From UBA1731 sp963653155 (GTDB lineage Bacteria > Verrucomicrobiota > Kiritimatiellia > RFP12 > UBA1067): DNA of 29,065 bases. Positions within the stretch are counted from its first letter, which is position 1. Every line of letters starts with the position of its first letter. The notes beneath the pieces are model-generated. The model made no database searches. It was not told the DNA's origin and saw nothing but the letters and a program-made list of their open reading frames with translations. The stretch covers positions 1 through 29,065 of the forward strand of contig CAVJWR010000035.1 in the NCBI GenBank assembly GCA_963653155.1. Direction: 5' to 3'. Both the position numbers and the translations under genes were made by a program. This document shows, piece after piece, positions 15,434 to 23,753 of this stretch.

Positions 15434-17059
15434 ATGAATGACAACAAGGTGAGATTCTTCGACACCACCCTCCGGGATGGTGAGCAGGCGCCAGGCTACT
15501 CGATGACACTCGAAGAGAAACTGCGCATGGCAAGGCAGCTTGAGCGGCTGGGGGTGGATGTCATTGAGGCAGGATTCGCCGCCGCATCGCCTGGCGACTT
15601 CGACAGCGTGAAGCAGATAGCGGAGGCCGTGCGCGGATGCACGGTGTGTTCGCTTTCGAGGGCCTTGCCAAACGACATTGACGCCTCCGCGTCCGCGCTT
15701 GCGGGGGCGGCGAATCCGCGAATACACACCTTTCTCGCCACAAGCGACCTTCATCTGCAGTACAAGCTCAGAATGTCACGCGAGCGCGCACTTGAGCAGG
15801 TCCGCAAGATGGTCGCGTATGCGCGAGGCAAATGCGCCGAAGTCGAGTTCTCGGCTGAAGACGCGACCCGCACGGATCCCGACTATCTCTGTACCGTGAT
15901 CGAGGCGGCGATCGCAAACGGCGCGACCATAGTGAACTTGCCGGATACCGTCGGGTACGCCACCCCAAAGGAGATAACGGACATGGTGATGAACGTGCGC
16001 AACCGCGTACCGAACATCGACCGTGCAATCATCTCGATGCATGTGCATGACGATCTCGGACTTGCCGTCGCCAACTCCCTCGCCGGCGTACAGGCCGGCG
16101 CCAGACAGGTGGAATGCACTATCTGCGGCATCGGCGAACGCGCCGGCAATGCCGCGCTTGAGGAAATCGTCATGGGATTGCGCACGCGAAGCGACTATTA
16201 CGGACTCTCGCACGGCATCCATACCGAAGAGATAGGACGAACCGCCAAGCTGCTCTCTTCAATAACCGGCGTGAAGATATTCCCCTCGAAGTCGATCGTC
16301 GGCGCCAATGCGTTCGCTCACGAATCCGGCATACACCAGCATGGGGTGCTGACCAACGCAAAGACATACGAAATCATGACCCCTGAGTCGGTTGGGGTAA
16401 AGAAGACGGAACTCGTCCTCGGCAAGCATTCAGGACGCCACGCATTCAGCGAGCGGCTGAAGACCCTTGGCTATGCGCTGCCCGAAGAGCGCATTGACGA
16501 ACTCTTTGCGCAGTTCAAGCGTCTGGCAGACATAAAGAAGAAGATCTCGGATCGCGACATTGCCGCCTTGGCTGAAGCGGCCGCGCCAACGGCTTCCGAC
16601 CCGACAAAGCAGTATACCCTCGTATCCTTCGTCGTGAATAGCGGCAACCGCATGAGCTCTACGGCCGACGTCACGCTTCAGCGCGGAGGGAAGACATATC
16701 AGGAAGTCGCGCTCGGCACCGGACCCGTATACGCATCCATAAGGGCCGTGGAGAAGATAATCCGCCACCCGTTCAGTCTGGACGACTACACGATACAGGC
16801 CGTCACCGAACACCGCGATGCGCTCGGCGAAGTCTCGGTGAAGATCTCCGACGCGACGGGCACCTACCGTGGACGCGGCGTATCGACGGACATCATCGAG
16901 GGATCGATACTCGCGTGCCTTGCCGCAGTGAACAGGATGCTCGACGAAAGCCAGGGCGGCATCGGAACCGGAGCGGCATCAATCGCACAGCATTCCTTCG
17001 ACCACGACATGCTCGGAGGGGGTCATACGGATAAACAGAAAATCGAGGAGGAAAACTGA
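15434..17059 (+). CDS. leuA: 2-isopropylmalate synthase
   Basis: First committed step of leucine synthesis: condenses 2-ketoisovalerate with acetyl-CoA. 541 residues with a TIM-barrel DRE-TIM catalytic domain: DTTLRDGEQAPG (10-21, metal-binding D10), HVHDD (H203, H205 metal ligands) and GIGERAGNA (N239). NAFAHESGIHQHG marks the linking subdomain. The C-terminal part (from about 395, SFVVNSGNRMSSTADV) is the LeuA allosteric dimer domain for leucine feedback. The start has AAGGA 6 bases upstream. It leads leuC, leuD, leuB and a HIT gene, and lies behind an attenuator-like leader. Confidence 0.96.
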   Translation: MNDNKVRFFDTTLRDGEQAPGYSMTLEEKLRMARQLERLGVDVIEAGFAAASPGDFDSVKQIAEAVRGCTVCSLSRALPNDIDASASALAGAANPRIHTFLATSDLHLQYKLRMSRERALEQVRKMVAYARGKCAEVEFSAEDATRTDPDYLCTVIEAAIANGATIVNLPDTVGYATPKEITDMVMNVRNRVPNIDRAIISMHVHDDLGLAVANSLAGVQAGARQVECTICGIGERAGNAALEEIVMGLRTRSDYYGLSHGIHTEEIGRTAKLLSSITGVKIFPSKSIVGANAFAHESGIHQHGVLTNAKTYEIMTPESVGVKKTELVLGKHSGRHAFSERLKTLGYALPEERIDELFAQFKRLADIKKKISDRDIAALAEAAAPTASDPTKQYTLVSFVVNSGNRMSSTADVTLQRGGKTYQEVALGTGPVYASIRAVEKIIRHPFSLDDYTIQAVTEHRDALGEVSVKISDATGTYRGRGVSTDIIEGSILACLAAVNRMLDESQGGIGTGAASIAQHSFDHDMLGGGHTDKQKIEEEN

Positions 17060-17060
17060 G

Positions 17061-18335
17061 ATGGCAGGGATGACCATGAGCCAGAAGATTCTGGCCGCAC
17101 ACGCAAACAGGGAAGAGATCCATGCGGGGGAGCTCGTAATGGCGAAGCTCGACCTTGTGCTTGGCAACGACATAACGGCTCCCGTTGCGATAGGGGAGTT
17201 CCCGAAATTCGGCAGGGAAAGCGTATTCGACCGCGACAAGATAGCGCTCGTCCCCGACCACTTCACTCCAAACAAGGACATAAAGGCCGCATCCCAATGC
17301 GCCTGCATGCGGCAGTTCGCGTACAGCCAGAAAGTGAAGAACTACTTTGAGGTCGGCCACGACTGCGGAGTGGAACACGCACTGCTGCCTGAAAAGGGAC
17401 TCGTCACCGCAGGCGACCTTGTCATCGGTGCCGATAGCCACACCTGCACATACGGTGCGCTCGGCGCATTCTCCACCGGCATAGGGTCAACCGATATGGC
17501 ATGCGGCATGGCTACTGGAATGACTTGGTTCCGCGTTCCCGAGGCCATCAAGGTTACGCTGCACGGATCGTTCCAGCGCCATGTGAGCGGCAAGGATCTG
17601 ATCCTGCACCTTATCGGAATGATCGGCGTTGACGGGGCACGATACCAGTCGCTCGAATTCTCCGGTCCCGGCGTCGCCGCCCTTTCGATGGATGACCGTT
17701 TTACAATCGCCAACATGGCCATCGAGGCCGGCGCGAAGAATGGCATATTCCCCGTTGACAACATCTGCCTCGAATACCTGAAGGCGCACGGGGCAAAGCA
17801 ACCCGTCATAAAGGAGGCGGATGCCGACGCAACCTATGCGCGGACGATCGATATCGACCTCTCGACTCTCCGTCCAACCGTCGCATTCCCGCACCTTCCC
17901 GAAAATACCCACACCATAGATGAGATCGAGAACATCGCAATCGATCAGGTCGTGATCGGGAGCTGCACCAACGGACGGCTTTCCGACCTGCGCATTGCGG
18001 CCGAAATCCTCAAGGGGCGCAAAGTCAATCCGCGCGTTCGCTGCATAGTTATCCCCGCGACCCAGCGCATTTGGATAGAGGCCCTTGAACTCGGCTACCT
18101 CAAGACGTTCGCCGAAGCCGGCTGCGTCGTGTCCACCCCCACATGCGGCCCTTGCCTCGGCGGACACATGGGCATTCTCGCAAAGGGGGAACGCGCCGTC
18201 GCAACGACAAACAGAAACTTCGTCGGACGCATGGGCCATGTAGAAAGCGAAATCTATCTGGCCTCTCCCGCCGTGGCGGCGGCAAGTGCCGTCGCAGGGA
18301 AAATCGTCTCACCTGAAAACATGGAGGAATCGTAA
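17061..18335 (+). CDS. leuC: 3-isopropylmalate dehydratase large subunit
   Basis: With LeuD it isomerises 2- to 3-isopropylmalate using a [4Fe-4S] cluster. The cluster cysteines are visible: C302 in GSCTNGR, and C362 and C365 in CGPCLGGHMG. The 424-residue length is that of the shorter HacA/archaeal-like subgroup, not the about 465-residue enteric form. GAGGAGG lies 9 bases before the ATG. It starts one base after the leuA stop and overlaps leuD by one base (TAATG). Confidence 0.95.
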   Translation: MAGMTMSQKILAAHANREEIHAGELVMAKLDLVLGNDITAPVAIGEFPKFGRESVFDRDKIALVPDHFTPNKDIKAASQCACMRQFAYSQKVKNYFEVGHDCGVEHALLPEKGLVTAGDLVIGADSHTCTYGALGAFSTGIGSTDMACGMATGMTWFRVPEAIKVTLHGSFQRHVSGKDLILHLIGMIGVDGARYQSLEFSGPGVAALSMDDRFTIANMAIEAGAKNGIFPVDNICLEYLKAHGAKQPVIKEADADATYARTIDIDLSTLRPTVAFPHLPENTHTIDEIENIAIDQVVIGSCTNGRLSDLRIAAEILKGRKVNPRVRCIVIPATQRIWIEALELGYLKTFAEAGCVVSTPTCGPCLGGHMGILAKGERAVATTNRNFVGRMGHVESEIYLASPAVAAASAVAGKIVSPENMEES

Positions 18336-18829
18336 TGGAAATTTCCGGAAAGGTCTTCAAGTACGGGGACAACGTCGATACGGACGTCATTATCCCCGCG
18401 CGCTATCTCAATACGGCAGACGCGAGTGAACTCGCAAAGCATTGCATGGAGGATATCGACTCCACATTCGTCTCCAAGGTTTCCCCTGGCGACATAATGG
18501 TCGCCGGACGCAACTTCGGCTGCGGAAGCTCGCGTGAACACGCGCCATTGGCAATCAAGGCGAGCGGAATCTCATGCGTGATCGCCTCGACGTTCGCCCG
18601 CATCTTCTACAGGAATGCTATCAACATTGGCCTTCCAATCATGGAATGCTCAGAGGCTGTGGATTCCATTGACGCAGGCGATCAGCTTTCCGTCGACCTT
18701 TCGGCCGGAACAATAACGGACATCACATCCGGCAAGACGTTCAAGGCCGAACCGTTTCCTCCGTTTATGCAGGATCTGATCGCTGCGGGTGGACTCGCAG
18801 CCTACATGAGAAAGGTGGTGCAGAAATGA
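18335..18829 (+). CDS. leuD: 3-isopropylmalate dehydratase small subunit
   Basis: Swivelling-domain partner of LeuC, 164 residues, the short form that pairs with the 424-residue LeuC type. The substrate-recognition loop VAGRNFGCGSSREHAP (about 57-71) is diagnostic. The start overlaps the leuC TAA (TAATG) with GGAGG upstream, and the end overlaps leuB in ATGA, indicating translational coupling. Confidence 0.95.
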   Translation: MEISGKVFKYGDNVDTDVIIPARYLNTADASELAKHCMEDIDSTFVSKVSPGDIMVAGRNFGCGSSREHAPLAIKASGISCVIASTFARIFYRNAINIGLPIMECSEAVDSIDAGDQLSVDLSAGTITDITSGKTFKAEPFPPFMQDLIAAGGLAAYMRKVVQK

Positions 18830-19920
18830 AAAAGCGCATTGCAGTTGTCGCCGGTGACGGCGTTGGACCCGAAATCGTAGGCGAGGCAATCAAGGTCCTG
18901 CACGCGATCGGAGACAGGTTTGGCCATGAATTCGAGATCGACCGGAGGCTTATAGGCGGATGTGCCTACGACGCTACCGGGCAGTGCCTACCCGCAGAGA
19001 CGCTTGCCGCGTGCAAATCGTCCGATGCGGTATTGCTCGGCGCAGTCGGTGGGCCAAAATGGGATTCTCTGCCAGGAAAAGACCGTCCAGAGAGAGCATT
19101 GCTCGGCATACGTTCCGGGCTTGGCCTTTTCTGCAATCTGCGCCCGGCAAAGGTGTGGGAGCCCTTGAAGAGCGCAAGTCCCCTTCGCCCCGAAATCGTA
19201 GGCGGTAATGATGGCAACGGCGGCATAGACTTGCTTGTCGTACGTGAGCTAACTGGCGGCATATACTTCGGAGAGCACCAGAGAAGCGATGACGGACTTT
19301 CCGCGCATGACGTGATGCGCTATTCTGTTTCTGAAATCGAACGCATCGCGAGAATGGCCTTCATTGCCGCCAGGAAGCGCAGGAAAAACGTCGTGAGCGT
19401 TGACAAGGCAAATGTCCTTGAAACGTCACGGCTGTGGAGAGAGACCGTGACTCGTCTGCATGAGAGCGAATTCCAAGATGTTTCGCTGTCCCACATGTAT
19501 GTCGATAACGCCGCAATGCAGATTGTGCGCAACCCAAGACAGTTCGACGTGATACTCACCGAAAACATGTTCGGTGACATCCTTTCCGATGAGGCTTCGC
19601 AAATCACTGGATCAATCGGCATGCTGCCTTCAGCTTCGCTTCGCGAAGATGGCTTCGGCATGTACGAGCCGATTCACGGATCTGCGCCCGACATCGCCGG
19701 CAAGGATATTGCGAACCCGATAGCGACAATACTGTCCGTCGCCATGATGCTTCGCTACTCGTTCAACTTGCAGGATGAGGCCAAGGCAATCGAGGATGCC
19801 GTTTCGGCTGTGCTTTCAAATGGCATCAGAACCGCAGACATTTCCACCGCAGGACTAAACTCCGTTGGAACAGTTGCGATGGGCGATGCGATTTCGTCCG
19901 CGATCAGCAAAATGGTATAA
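18826..19920 (+). CDS. leuB: 3-isopropylmalate dehydrogenase
   Basis: Oxidatively decarboxylates 3-isopropylmalate with NAD+. 364 residues. Motifs: GDGVGPEIV at the N-terminus, the substrate arginines in RSGLGLFCNLRP and VRELTGGIYFGE, metal-binding Asp residues in MFGDILSDEASQ, and NAD loop MYEPIHGSAPDIAGKDIANP. A small glycine/asparagine-rich insertion (GGNDGNGG) precedes DLLVVRELTGG. The ATG overlaps the leuD stop. This completes leuA-C-D-B. Confidence 0.96.
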   Translation: MKKRIAVVAGDGVGPEIVGEAIKVLHAIGDRFGHEFEIDRRLIGGCAYDATGQCLPAETLAACKSSDAVLLGAVGGPKWDSLPGKDRPERALLGIRSGLGLFCNLRPAKVWEPLKSASPLRPEIVGGNDGNGGIDLLVVRELTGGIYFGEHQRSDDGLSAHDVMRYSVSEIERIARMAFIAARKRRKNVVSVDKANVLETSRLWRETVTRLHESEFQDVSLSHMYVDNAAMQIVRNPRQFDVILTENMFGDILSDEASQITGSIGMLPSASLREDGFGMYEPIHGSAPDIAGKDIANPIATILSVAMMLRYSFNLQDEAKAIEDAVSAVLSNGIRTADISTAGLNSVGTVAMGDAISSAISKMV

Positions 19921-19944
19921 TCATGGGAAACGAAAGGATATCTT

Positions 19945-20367
19945 ATGTCGATGAATTGCGCTTACTGTGATGAAGGCGATCTTTTGGATGCCTTTGGAAT
20001 AAAGATATGTGAACTGCCCGCAAGCAAGGTATACCTGTTCAAGGAACAGAGCCATAGGGGACGCTGTATCGTGGCCAGTAAATTCCACGTCAGCGAAATC
20101 GTGGAACTTTCACCCGATGAGCGGCATGCTTTCATGGATGACGTGTGCAAGGTCGCAGCGGCCATCCACAAGCTCTTCAATCCGGCAAAGGTCAACTACG
20201 GAGCTTACGGTGATACCGGCCATCATCTCCACTTCCACCTAGTGCCGAAATATGCCGACGAATTCGAGTGGGGCGGTACGTTCGAGATGAACCCCAAGCG
20301 TACCACGCTTTCCGACGGCGAATATGCCTCTCTCGTCGATTCCATTAGAAAAGAACTCGGCCTTTAA
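19945..20367 (+). CDS. HIT-family nucleotide-binding protein
   Basis: 140 residues with the histidine triad HLHFHLV (H94, H96, H98) preceded by GDTGH, placing it in the HIT hydrolase/transferase superfamily acting on nucleoside phosphoramidates or dinucleotides. An N-terminal CAYC (C5, C8) suggests a zinc site, as in many HIT proteins. AAGGA lies 6 bases upstream of the ATG. It follows leuB by 24 bases and shares the terminator at 20401; there is no obvious metabolic link to leucine. Confidence 0.88.
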   Translation: MSMNCAYCDEGDLLDAFGIKICELPASKVYLFKEQSHRGRCIVASKFHVSEIVELSPDERHAFMDDVCKVAAAIHKLFNPAKVNYGAYGDTGHHLHFHLVPKYADEFEWGGTFEMNPKRTTLSDGEYASLVDSIRKELGL

Positions 20368-20400
20368 TCACACAGTGCGTTGCAATGACGCGCAAATACG

Positions 20401-20442
20401 TCGCACATCCATGGGTCTCTCTCTGGATGTGCGAATATTTTT
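20401..20442 (+). terminator. Intrinsic terminator of the leu-HIT operon
   Basis: TCGCACATCCA (20401-20411) and TGGATGTGCGA (20424-20434) form a perfect 11-bp stem with a 12-base loop, followed by ATATTTTT. It lies between the convergent HIT and XRE genes; the T-tract is on the plus strand and touches the stop codon of the minus-strand gene. Confidence 0.85.
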
Positions 20443-20902
20443 ATAAACTTACATACGGGCTACCGCAAGACGAGCAACAGGCTCCATCATTGATGGCAGC
20501 ACCGCAATGCGGGCATCTGGTTTCAAGCACTTCACCGCAATGGGCACAGTATCTACCCTTCTGCAACGTAACCCTGTAGAGGGTACGCCCGGCAACCGAA
20601 TATGGAGAGTTTGATGGACATTCCGGCTCCGGGCAAAACCCTACAGCTACACTGGCAAGCCTCGAAACCGCTTCCTTTTCCTCTGCCGCCAGCTCTTCGC
20701 TGAGAGACTTTATGTTCAAACCCAAGCGTGCCGATAGCCTATTGACGTACTCTTCGGACAGTTTGGTGGGATTACCCTTCTCAAACATCGACAGGGCTGC
20801 CTGATGGCAACCTATCTCCTGTGCCAAGGCAGTCTGCGTAAGCCCAAGGGCGCGTCGTGCGTCCTTAAACTTGATGCAGATCTTGCTTGATATGCTATTC
20901 AT
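20441..20902 (-). CDS. XRE-type regulator with C-terminal zinc ribbon
   Basis: 153 residues. Residues about 8-62 form a Cro/C1 helix-turn-helix (DARRALGLTQTALAQEIGCHQAALSMFEKG, in two parts). The C-terminus is cysteine-rich: CAHC (119-122), CPHC (130-133) and CCSSC (142-146), likely one or two zinc ribbons, with C90 and C95 also close. AAGGG lies 8 bases before the ATG. Its promoter region is packed with TTATAAACA-like 9-mers. The target is unknown; autoregulation is plausible. Confidence 0.8.
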   Translation of the reverse strand: MNSISSKICIKFKDARRALGLTQTALAQEIGCHQAALSMFEKGNPTKLSEEYVNRLSARLGLNIKSLSEELAAEEKEAVSRLASVAVGFCPEPECPSNSPYSVAGRTLYRVTLQKGRYCAHCGEVLETRCPHCGAAINDGACCSSCGSPYVSL

Positions 20903-20924
20903 CTGATAATCCCTTAGGCCGCAT

Positions 20925-20953
20925 ATTATCCCTGTTTTGGCTCATCAATGCAA
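20925..20953 (-). promoter_or_regulatory. Promoter of the XRE-zinc-ribbon gene
   Basis: The minus strand reads TTGCAT (20948-20953), 17 bases, then GATAAT (20925-20930). The -35 is identical to that proposed for leuA. It directs transcription into the XRE gene starting at 20902. Confidence 0.5.
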
Positions 20954-20960
20954 GAGCCTT

Positions 20961-21096
20961 TTATAAACACTTATCAACATATTTATAAACATATTAAGTT
21001 ATAAACAAGTTATAATAAGCTGTCTATAACTCTTTAACGCTTAAATACTCCATTTTTCATTGAAAAGAAAATACATAGAATCAAGAATTATAAACA
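20961..21096 (+). repeat. AT-rich cluster of five DnaA-box-like 9-mers
   Basis: TTATAAACA occurs at 20961-20969, 20983-20991, 20999-21007 and 21088-21096, and TTATCAACA at 20971-20979, all on the plus strand. TTATCAACA differs from TTATCCACA at one position and TTATAAACA at two. The surrounding 150 bases are strongly AT-rich against the GC-rich neighbouring genes. The last copy overlaps the tail of the rlmL-side hairpin. It could be an origin element or operators of the XRE gene. Confidence 0.5.
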
Positions 21097-21129
21097 ATGA
21101 AGGCATCTCATAAGAGATGCCTTCATTGT
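21094..21129 (-). terminator. Terminator of the dnaA-dnaN-methylase run
   Basis: ACAATGAAGGCATCTC and GAGATGCCTTCATTGT form a perfect 16-bp stem around a 4-base loop, 21 bases after the methylase stop. On the minus strand it is followed by TTATAATTCTT, a moderately T-rich tail. Confidence 0.8.
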
Positions 21130-21150
21130 CGATAACCTCTGCATACCTGC

Positions 21151-22395
21151 CTATTGTTCGTAAATGAACAGCCTACAGTCTATTGGTCCATTGTAGAATG
21201 GTACTCTATCGACATACTTCAAATCGACAGCTTGCGCCAAATCAGGGTTTCCGGTGATAAGGCCAGCCGTCATCCCATGACATTTTTCGGAAATGAATTG
21301 GCCTATGCGTCCATACAGCACCTTAAGCTCTTCAGGGTCGCCAAGCCTTATGCCATATTCAGGATTGAAGAATACGGCTGGACGCGAACTTCCTGTAGTT
21401 TCCTGTTCTGTCGACTGCGTAGTGACCGAGCATAGATCGGTATCGGCGAAATCACACGCACCAAACTTGATATGCTTGAATACTCCTGCAGCGTTGGCGT
21501 TTATTTGCGCATTTTGGATCGCTTCCGGCGAAATGTCCGTTGCAATTATCGGAGGAATGCTGTCCTTTTCGTTTTCAGCCGCCTCGACGAGCATATCCTT
21601 GAATATCTGTTCAGGAGATACTCCAAAACGCTGCCTTGGGGCGACTCTTGGTGCCTTCTCTCCCGGGATTACGTTACTGTATCCCTTTATGCCCATGAAG
21701 CCAAATCTTGCGCGAAGGGATCCAGGGGCGCGGTTCATGGCCTTTAATGCCGCCTCTATCGCCGGAGTGCCTGATCCGCACATTGGGGAAATGAATGGTG
21801 CCTTGCCATCCCAACCCATCGCATTGATGCATGCGGCAGCAAGGGTTTCCTGCATCGGGGCAGAGCCTGGTATCTTGCGGTATCCGCGCTTGGATAGTGG
21901 AGCGCCAGACGTATCAAGATATATGATTGCCGTATCGCAGTTCCAGTGTACAAATACGCACGCTCCAAGATCGTAGTCGCCACCGGAATCTGGCCGCTGG
22001 CCAACCTTCATCCGTATCTTGTCCACAATTGCGTCCTTTACGACAAGCGACGGCATGCGGGTATCGCGTATGGTGCTGTTGTGGACAACAGACGATACGC
22101 TTACATAGCCATCCGAGGCTATGAGGTTTTCCCAGTCTATCGATCCTACCTTGTCGTACAGTTCCCGTATGTGGCGGCATTGGCAGCGAAGCAAAGGCAC
22201 AAGCACACGCTGCGCGGTGCGCAGCCAGAGATTCAGCTTGAATACATCGCGCAATGCGCCATTGACTACGACGTAGTTATCCGACTTATCAACAATCTTG
22301 TAGCCGAACCCGACAAGTTCCCGTTCTGTCCAAGGAGCGAGCGTCTTTGCGCAAGATATGATAATCGGAAAGTTTTTGTCTTTCCAGAGATTCAT
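21151..22395 (-). CDS. THUMP-domain class I RNA methyltransferase (RlmL/RlmK-N-like)
   Basis: Likely a 23S rRNA guanine-N2 methyltransferase. The N-terminal half has a THUMP RNA-binding region (about 45-160: YVSVSSVVHNSTIRDTR, VVKDAIVDKIR). The C-terminal half has a SAM-binding Rossmann domain with PMCGSGT (204-210), ATDISPEAI and the N6/N2-type catalytic motif NPEYGIR, a variant of NPPYGxR with Glu replacing the second Pro. Length 414. The ATG overlaps the dnaN TGA (TGATG), so it is translationally coupled to the sliding-clamp gene. Assignment between RlmL-N and related THUMP enzymes is not certain. Confidence 0.85.
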   Translation of the reverse strand: MNLWKDKNFPIIISCAKTLAPWTERELVGFGYKIVDKSDNYVVVNGALRDVFKLNLWLRTAQRVLVPLLRCQCRHIRELYDKVGSIDWENLIASDGYVSVSSVVHNSTIRDTRMPSLVVKDAIVDKIRMKVGQRPDSGGDYDLGACVFVHWNCDTAIIYLDTSGAPLSKRGYRKIPGSAPMQETLAAACINAMGWDGKAPFISPMCGSGTPAIEAALKAMNRAPGSLRARFGFMGIKGYSNVIPGEKAPRVAPRQRFGVSPEQIFKDMLVEAAENEKDSIPPIIATDISPEAIQNAQINANAAGVFKHIKFGACDFADTDLCSVTTQSTEQETTGSSRPAVFFNPEYGIRLGDPEELKVLYGRIGQFISEKCHGMTAGLITGNPDLAQAVDLKYVDRVPFYNGPIDCRLFIYEQ

Positions 22396-23489
22396 CAGTT
22401 AATGCGTAGCGGCATCATCACGTAAAGGAAAGGAACCGAACACCTGATGATAGCCGGTGAAGATCCATTGTTCAGTTCTATCGTTACCTCGTCCTCATCT
22501 ATTGCCTTCAGGGGATCCTTCACAAAGGCAGGGTTGAAGACGATCTCAATCTTCTCGCCACTGTACTTTATCGGCACAATGTCCTTCGCTTCGCCTATGT
22601 CAGCCGCGACGGACGAAACGAGGAGCTGGTTCGAATCAAATGTAAGGCGAACGGAAGAGGATTCCTCCATTGTCATTACGCTTGCGCGGTCTATGGCGTC
22701 AAGGAGCAGCTTGCGATCCACAACTATGTGCTGCCCGCAGTTAGACGGGATTACCTGACGATAGTTCGGATATATCTCATCGAGGAGCTTCGAATATATC
22801 TGCGTTTCGCCAAGGTTGAAGGAAACCTGAGACTTTTCGATCGTTATCTTCACCTCTCCATCGCCGCCAAGCGAACGCTGAAGCTCGGCAACAACCTTTG
22901 AAGGGAGGATTATGTCCTTTTCGGCCGCTGCCGGGAACTCGATCTCGTGTTCCACAAGGGCAAGTCTGCGTCCATCCGTGGCCACCATCGTGAGCTTTCC
23001 ATCCTTGAAGCTCATCAGTACGCCCTTGAGGGTCTTGCGCGTCTCATCCTGCGAAACGGCATACGATGTTTTCCGCAGCATTTCACGGAGGGTCGCCTGC
23101 GGAAGCTCATAGGCAAAGGCATCTTCGGATGCCGGCAAAGACGGAAAATCGGCAACCGACATTCCTGAAAGCCTGAACGATGCGCTCCCTGCCGATATGC
23201 GCGCACGATCCTGGGCATCCGCATCAAGCTCAACCACGCCCTCCGCGCACGACGCTATTGTGCTTGAAAGGAGTTTGACCGGAAGCGTTGTCGCCCCTTC
23301 TTCAACCACTTCACAATCCACTGTAGACCTTATAGAGATATCGAGATCGGTGGTGACAAGATTCAACTTTCCGCCTTTGGCCTCAAGCATCGTATTCTGT
23401 ATGATCTGAAGCGATCCCTTGCCGGCTACGATGTTTTGAACTTTCTTTAGTCCCTCAATGAACTTTGAGCGGATGATCTTAATCTTCAT
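22395..23489 (-). CDS. dnaN: DNA polymerase III beta sliding clamp
   Basis: Ring clamp that tethers the replicative polymerase. 364 residues with the three-fold domain pattern; recognisable segments are NTMLEAKGGKLNLVTTDLDISI, TLKGVLMSFKDGKLTMVATDGRRLAL (domain 2) and the C-terminal MMPLR that forms part of the partner-binding pocket. AAGGGAG lies 6 bases before the ATG. It is separated from dnaA by 264 bases and is followed directly by the methylase. Confidence 0.96.
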   Translation of the reverse strand: MKIKIIRSKFIEGLKKVQNIVAGKGSLQIIQNTMLEAKGGKLNLVTTDLDISIRSTVDCEVVEEGATTLPVKLLSSTIASCAEGVVELDADAQDRARISAGSASFRLSGMSVADFPSLPASEDAFAYELPQATLREMLRKTSYAVSQDETRKTLKGVLMSFKDGKLTMVATDGRRLALVEHEIEFPAAAEKDIILPSKVVAELQRSLGGDGEVKITIEKSQVSFNLGETQIYSKLLDEIYPNYRQVIPSNCGQHIVVDRKLLLDAIDRASVMTMEESSSVRLTFDSNQLLVSSVAADIGEAKDIVPIKYSGEKIEIVFNPAFVKDPLKAIDEDEVTIELNNGSSPAIIRCSVPFLYVMMPLRIN

Positions 23490-23753
23490 GGCAAACTCCC
23501 TTTGGTTTCCTTTGCTGCGTATTGTATCCTATTAGTGGTATTGAAGTAAAGTAGTTATTAAGTAATAGTAGGATTGTCAGCAAGTGGCATAAGTCACCGA
23601 TACGGTTGATTTTAAATGGCGAAATGCGTTGCCACCTTGTTCATTACTGCTTGCACATCTATTGGCTTCTTATCGCATTTCGCTTTGGCTGTTCATTTGT
23701 GTACATAACTTGGCGAATTGTGGACATCTTGCGAACAGAAAACCAACAATTTA
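23490..23753. other. dnaA-dnaN intergenic region, no gene
   Basis: 264 bases between dnaA and dnaN. No DnaA-box matching TTATNCACA was found here. TACAAT (minus strand, 23521-23526) lies about 32 bases before the dnaN ATG and may be a -10 for dnaN, without a good -35. Nothing else is supported. Confidence 0.5.
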
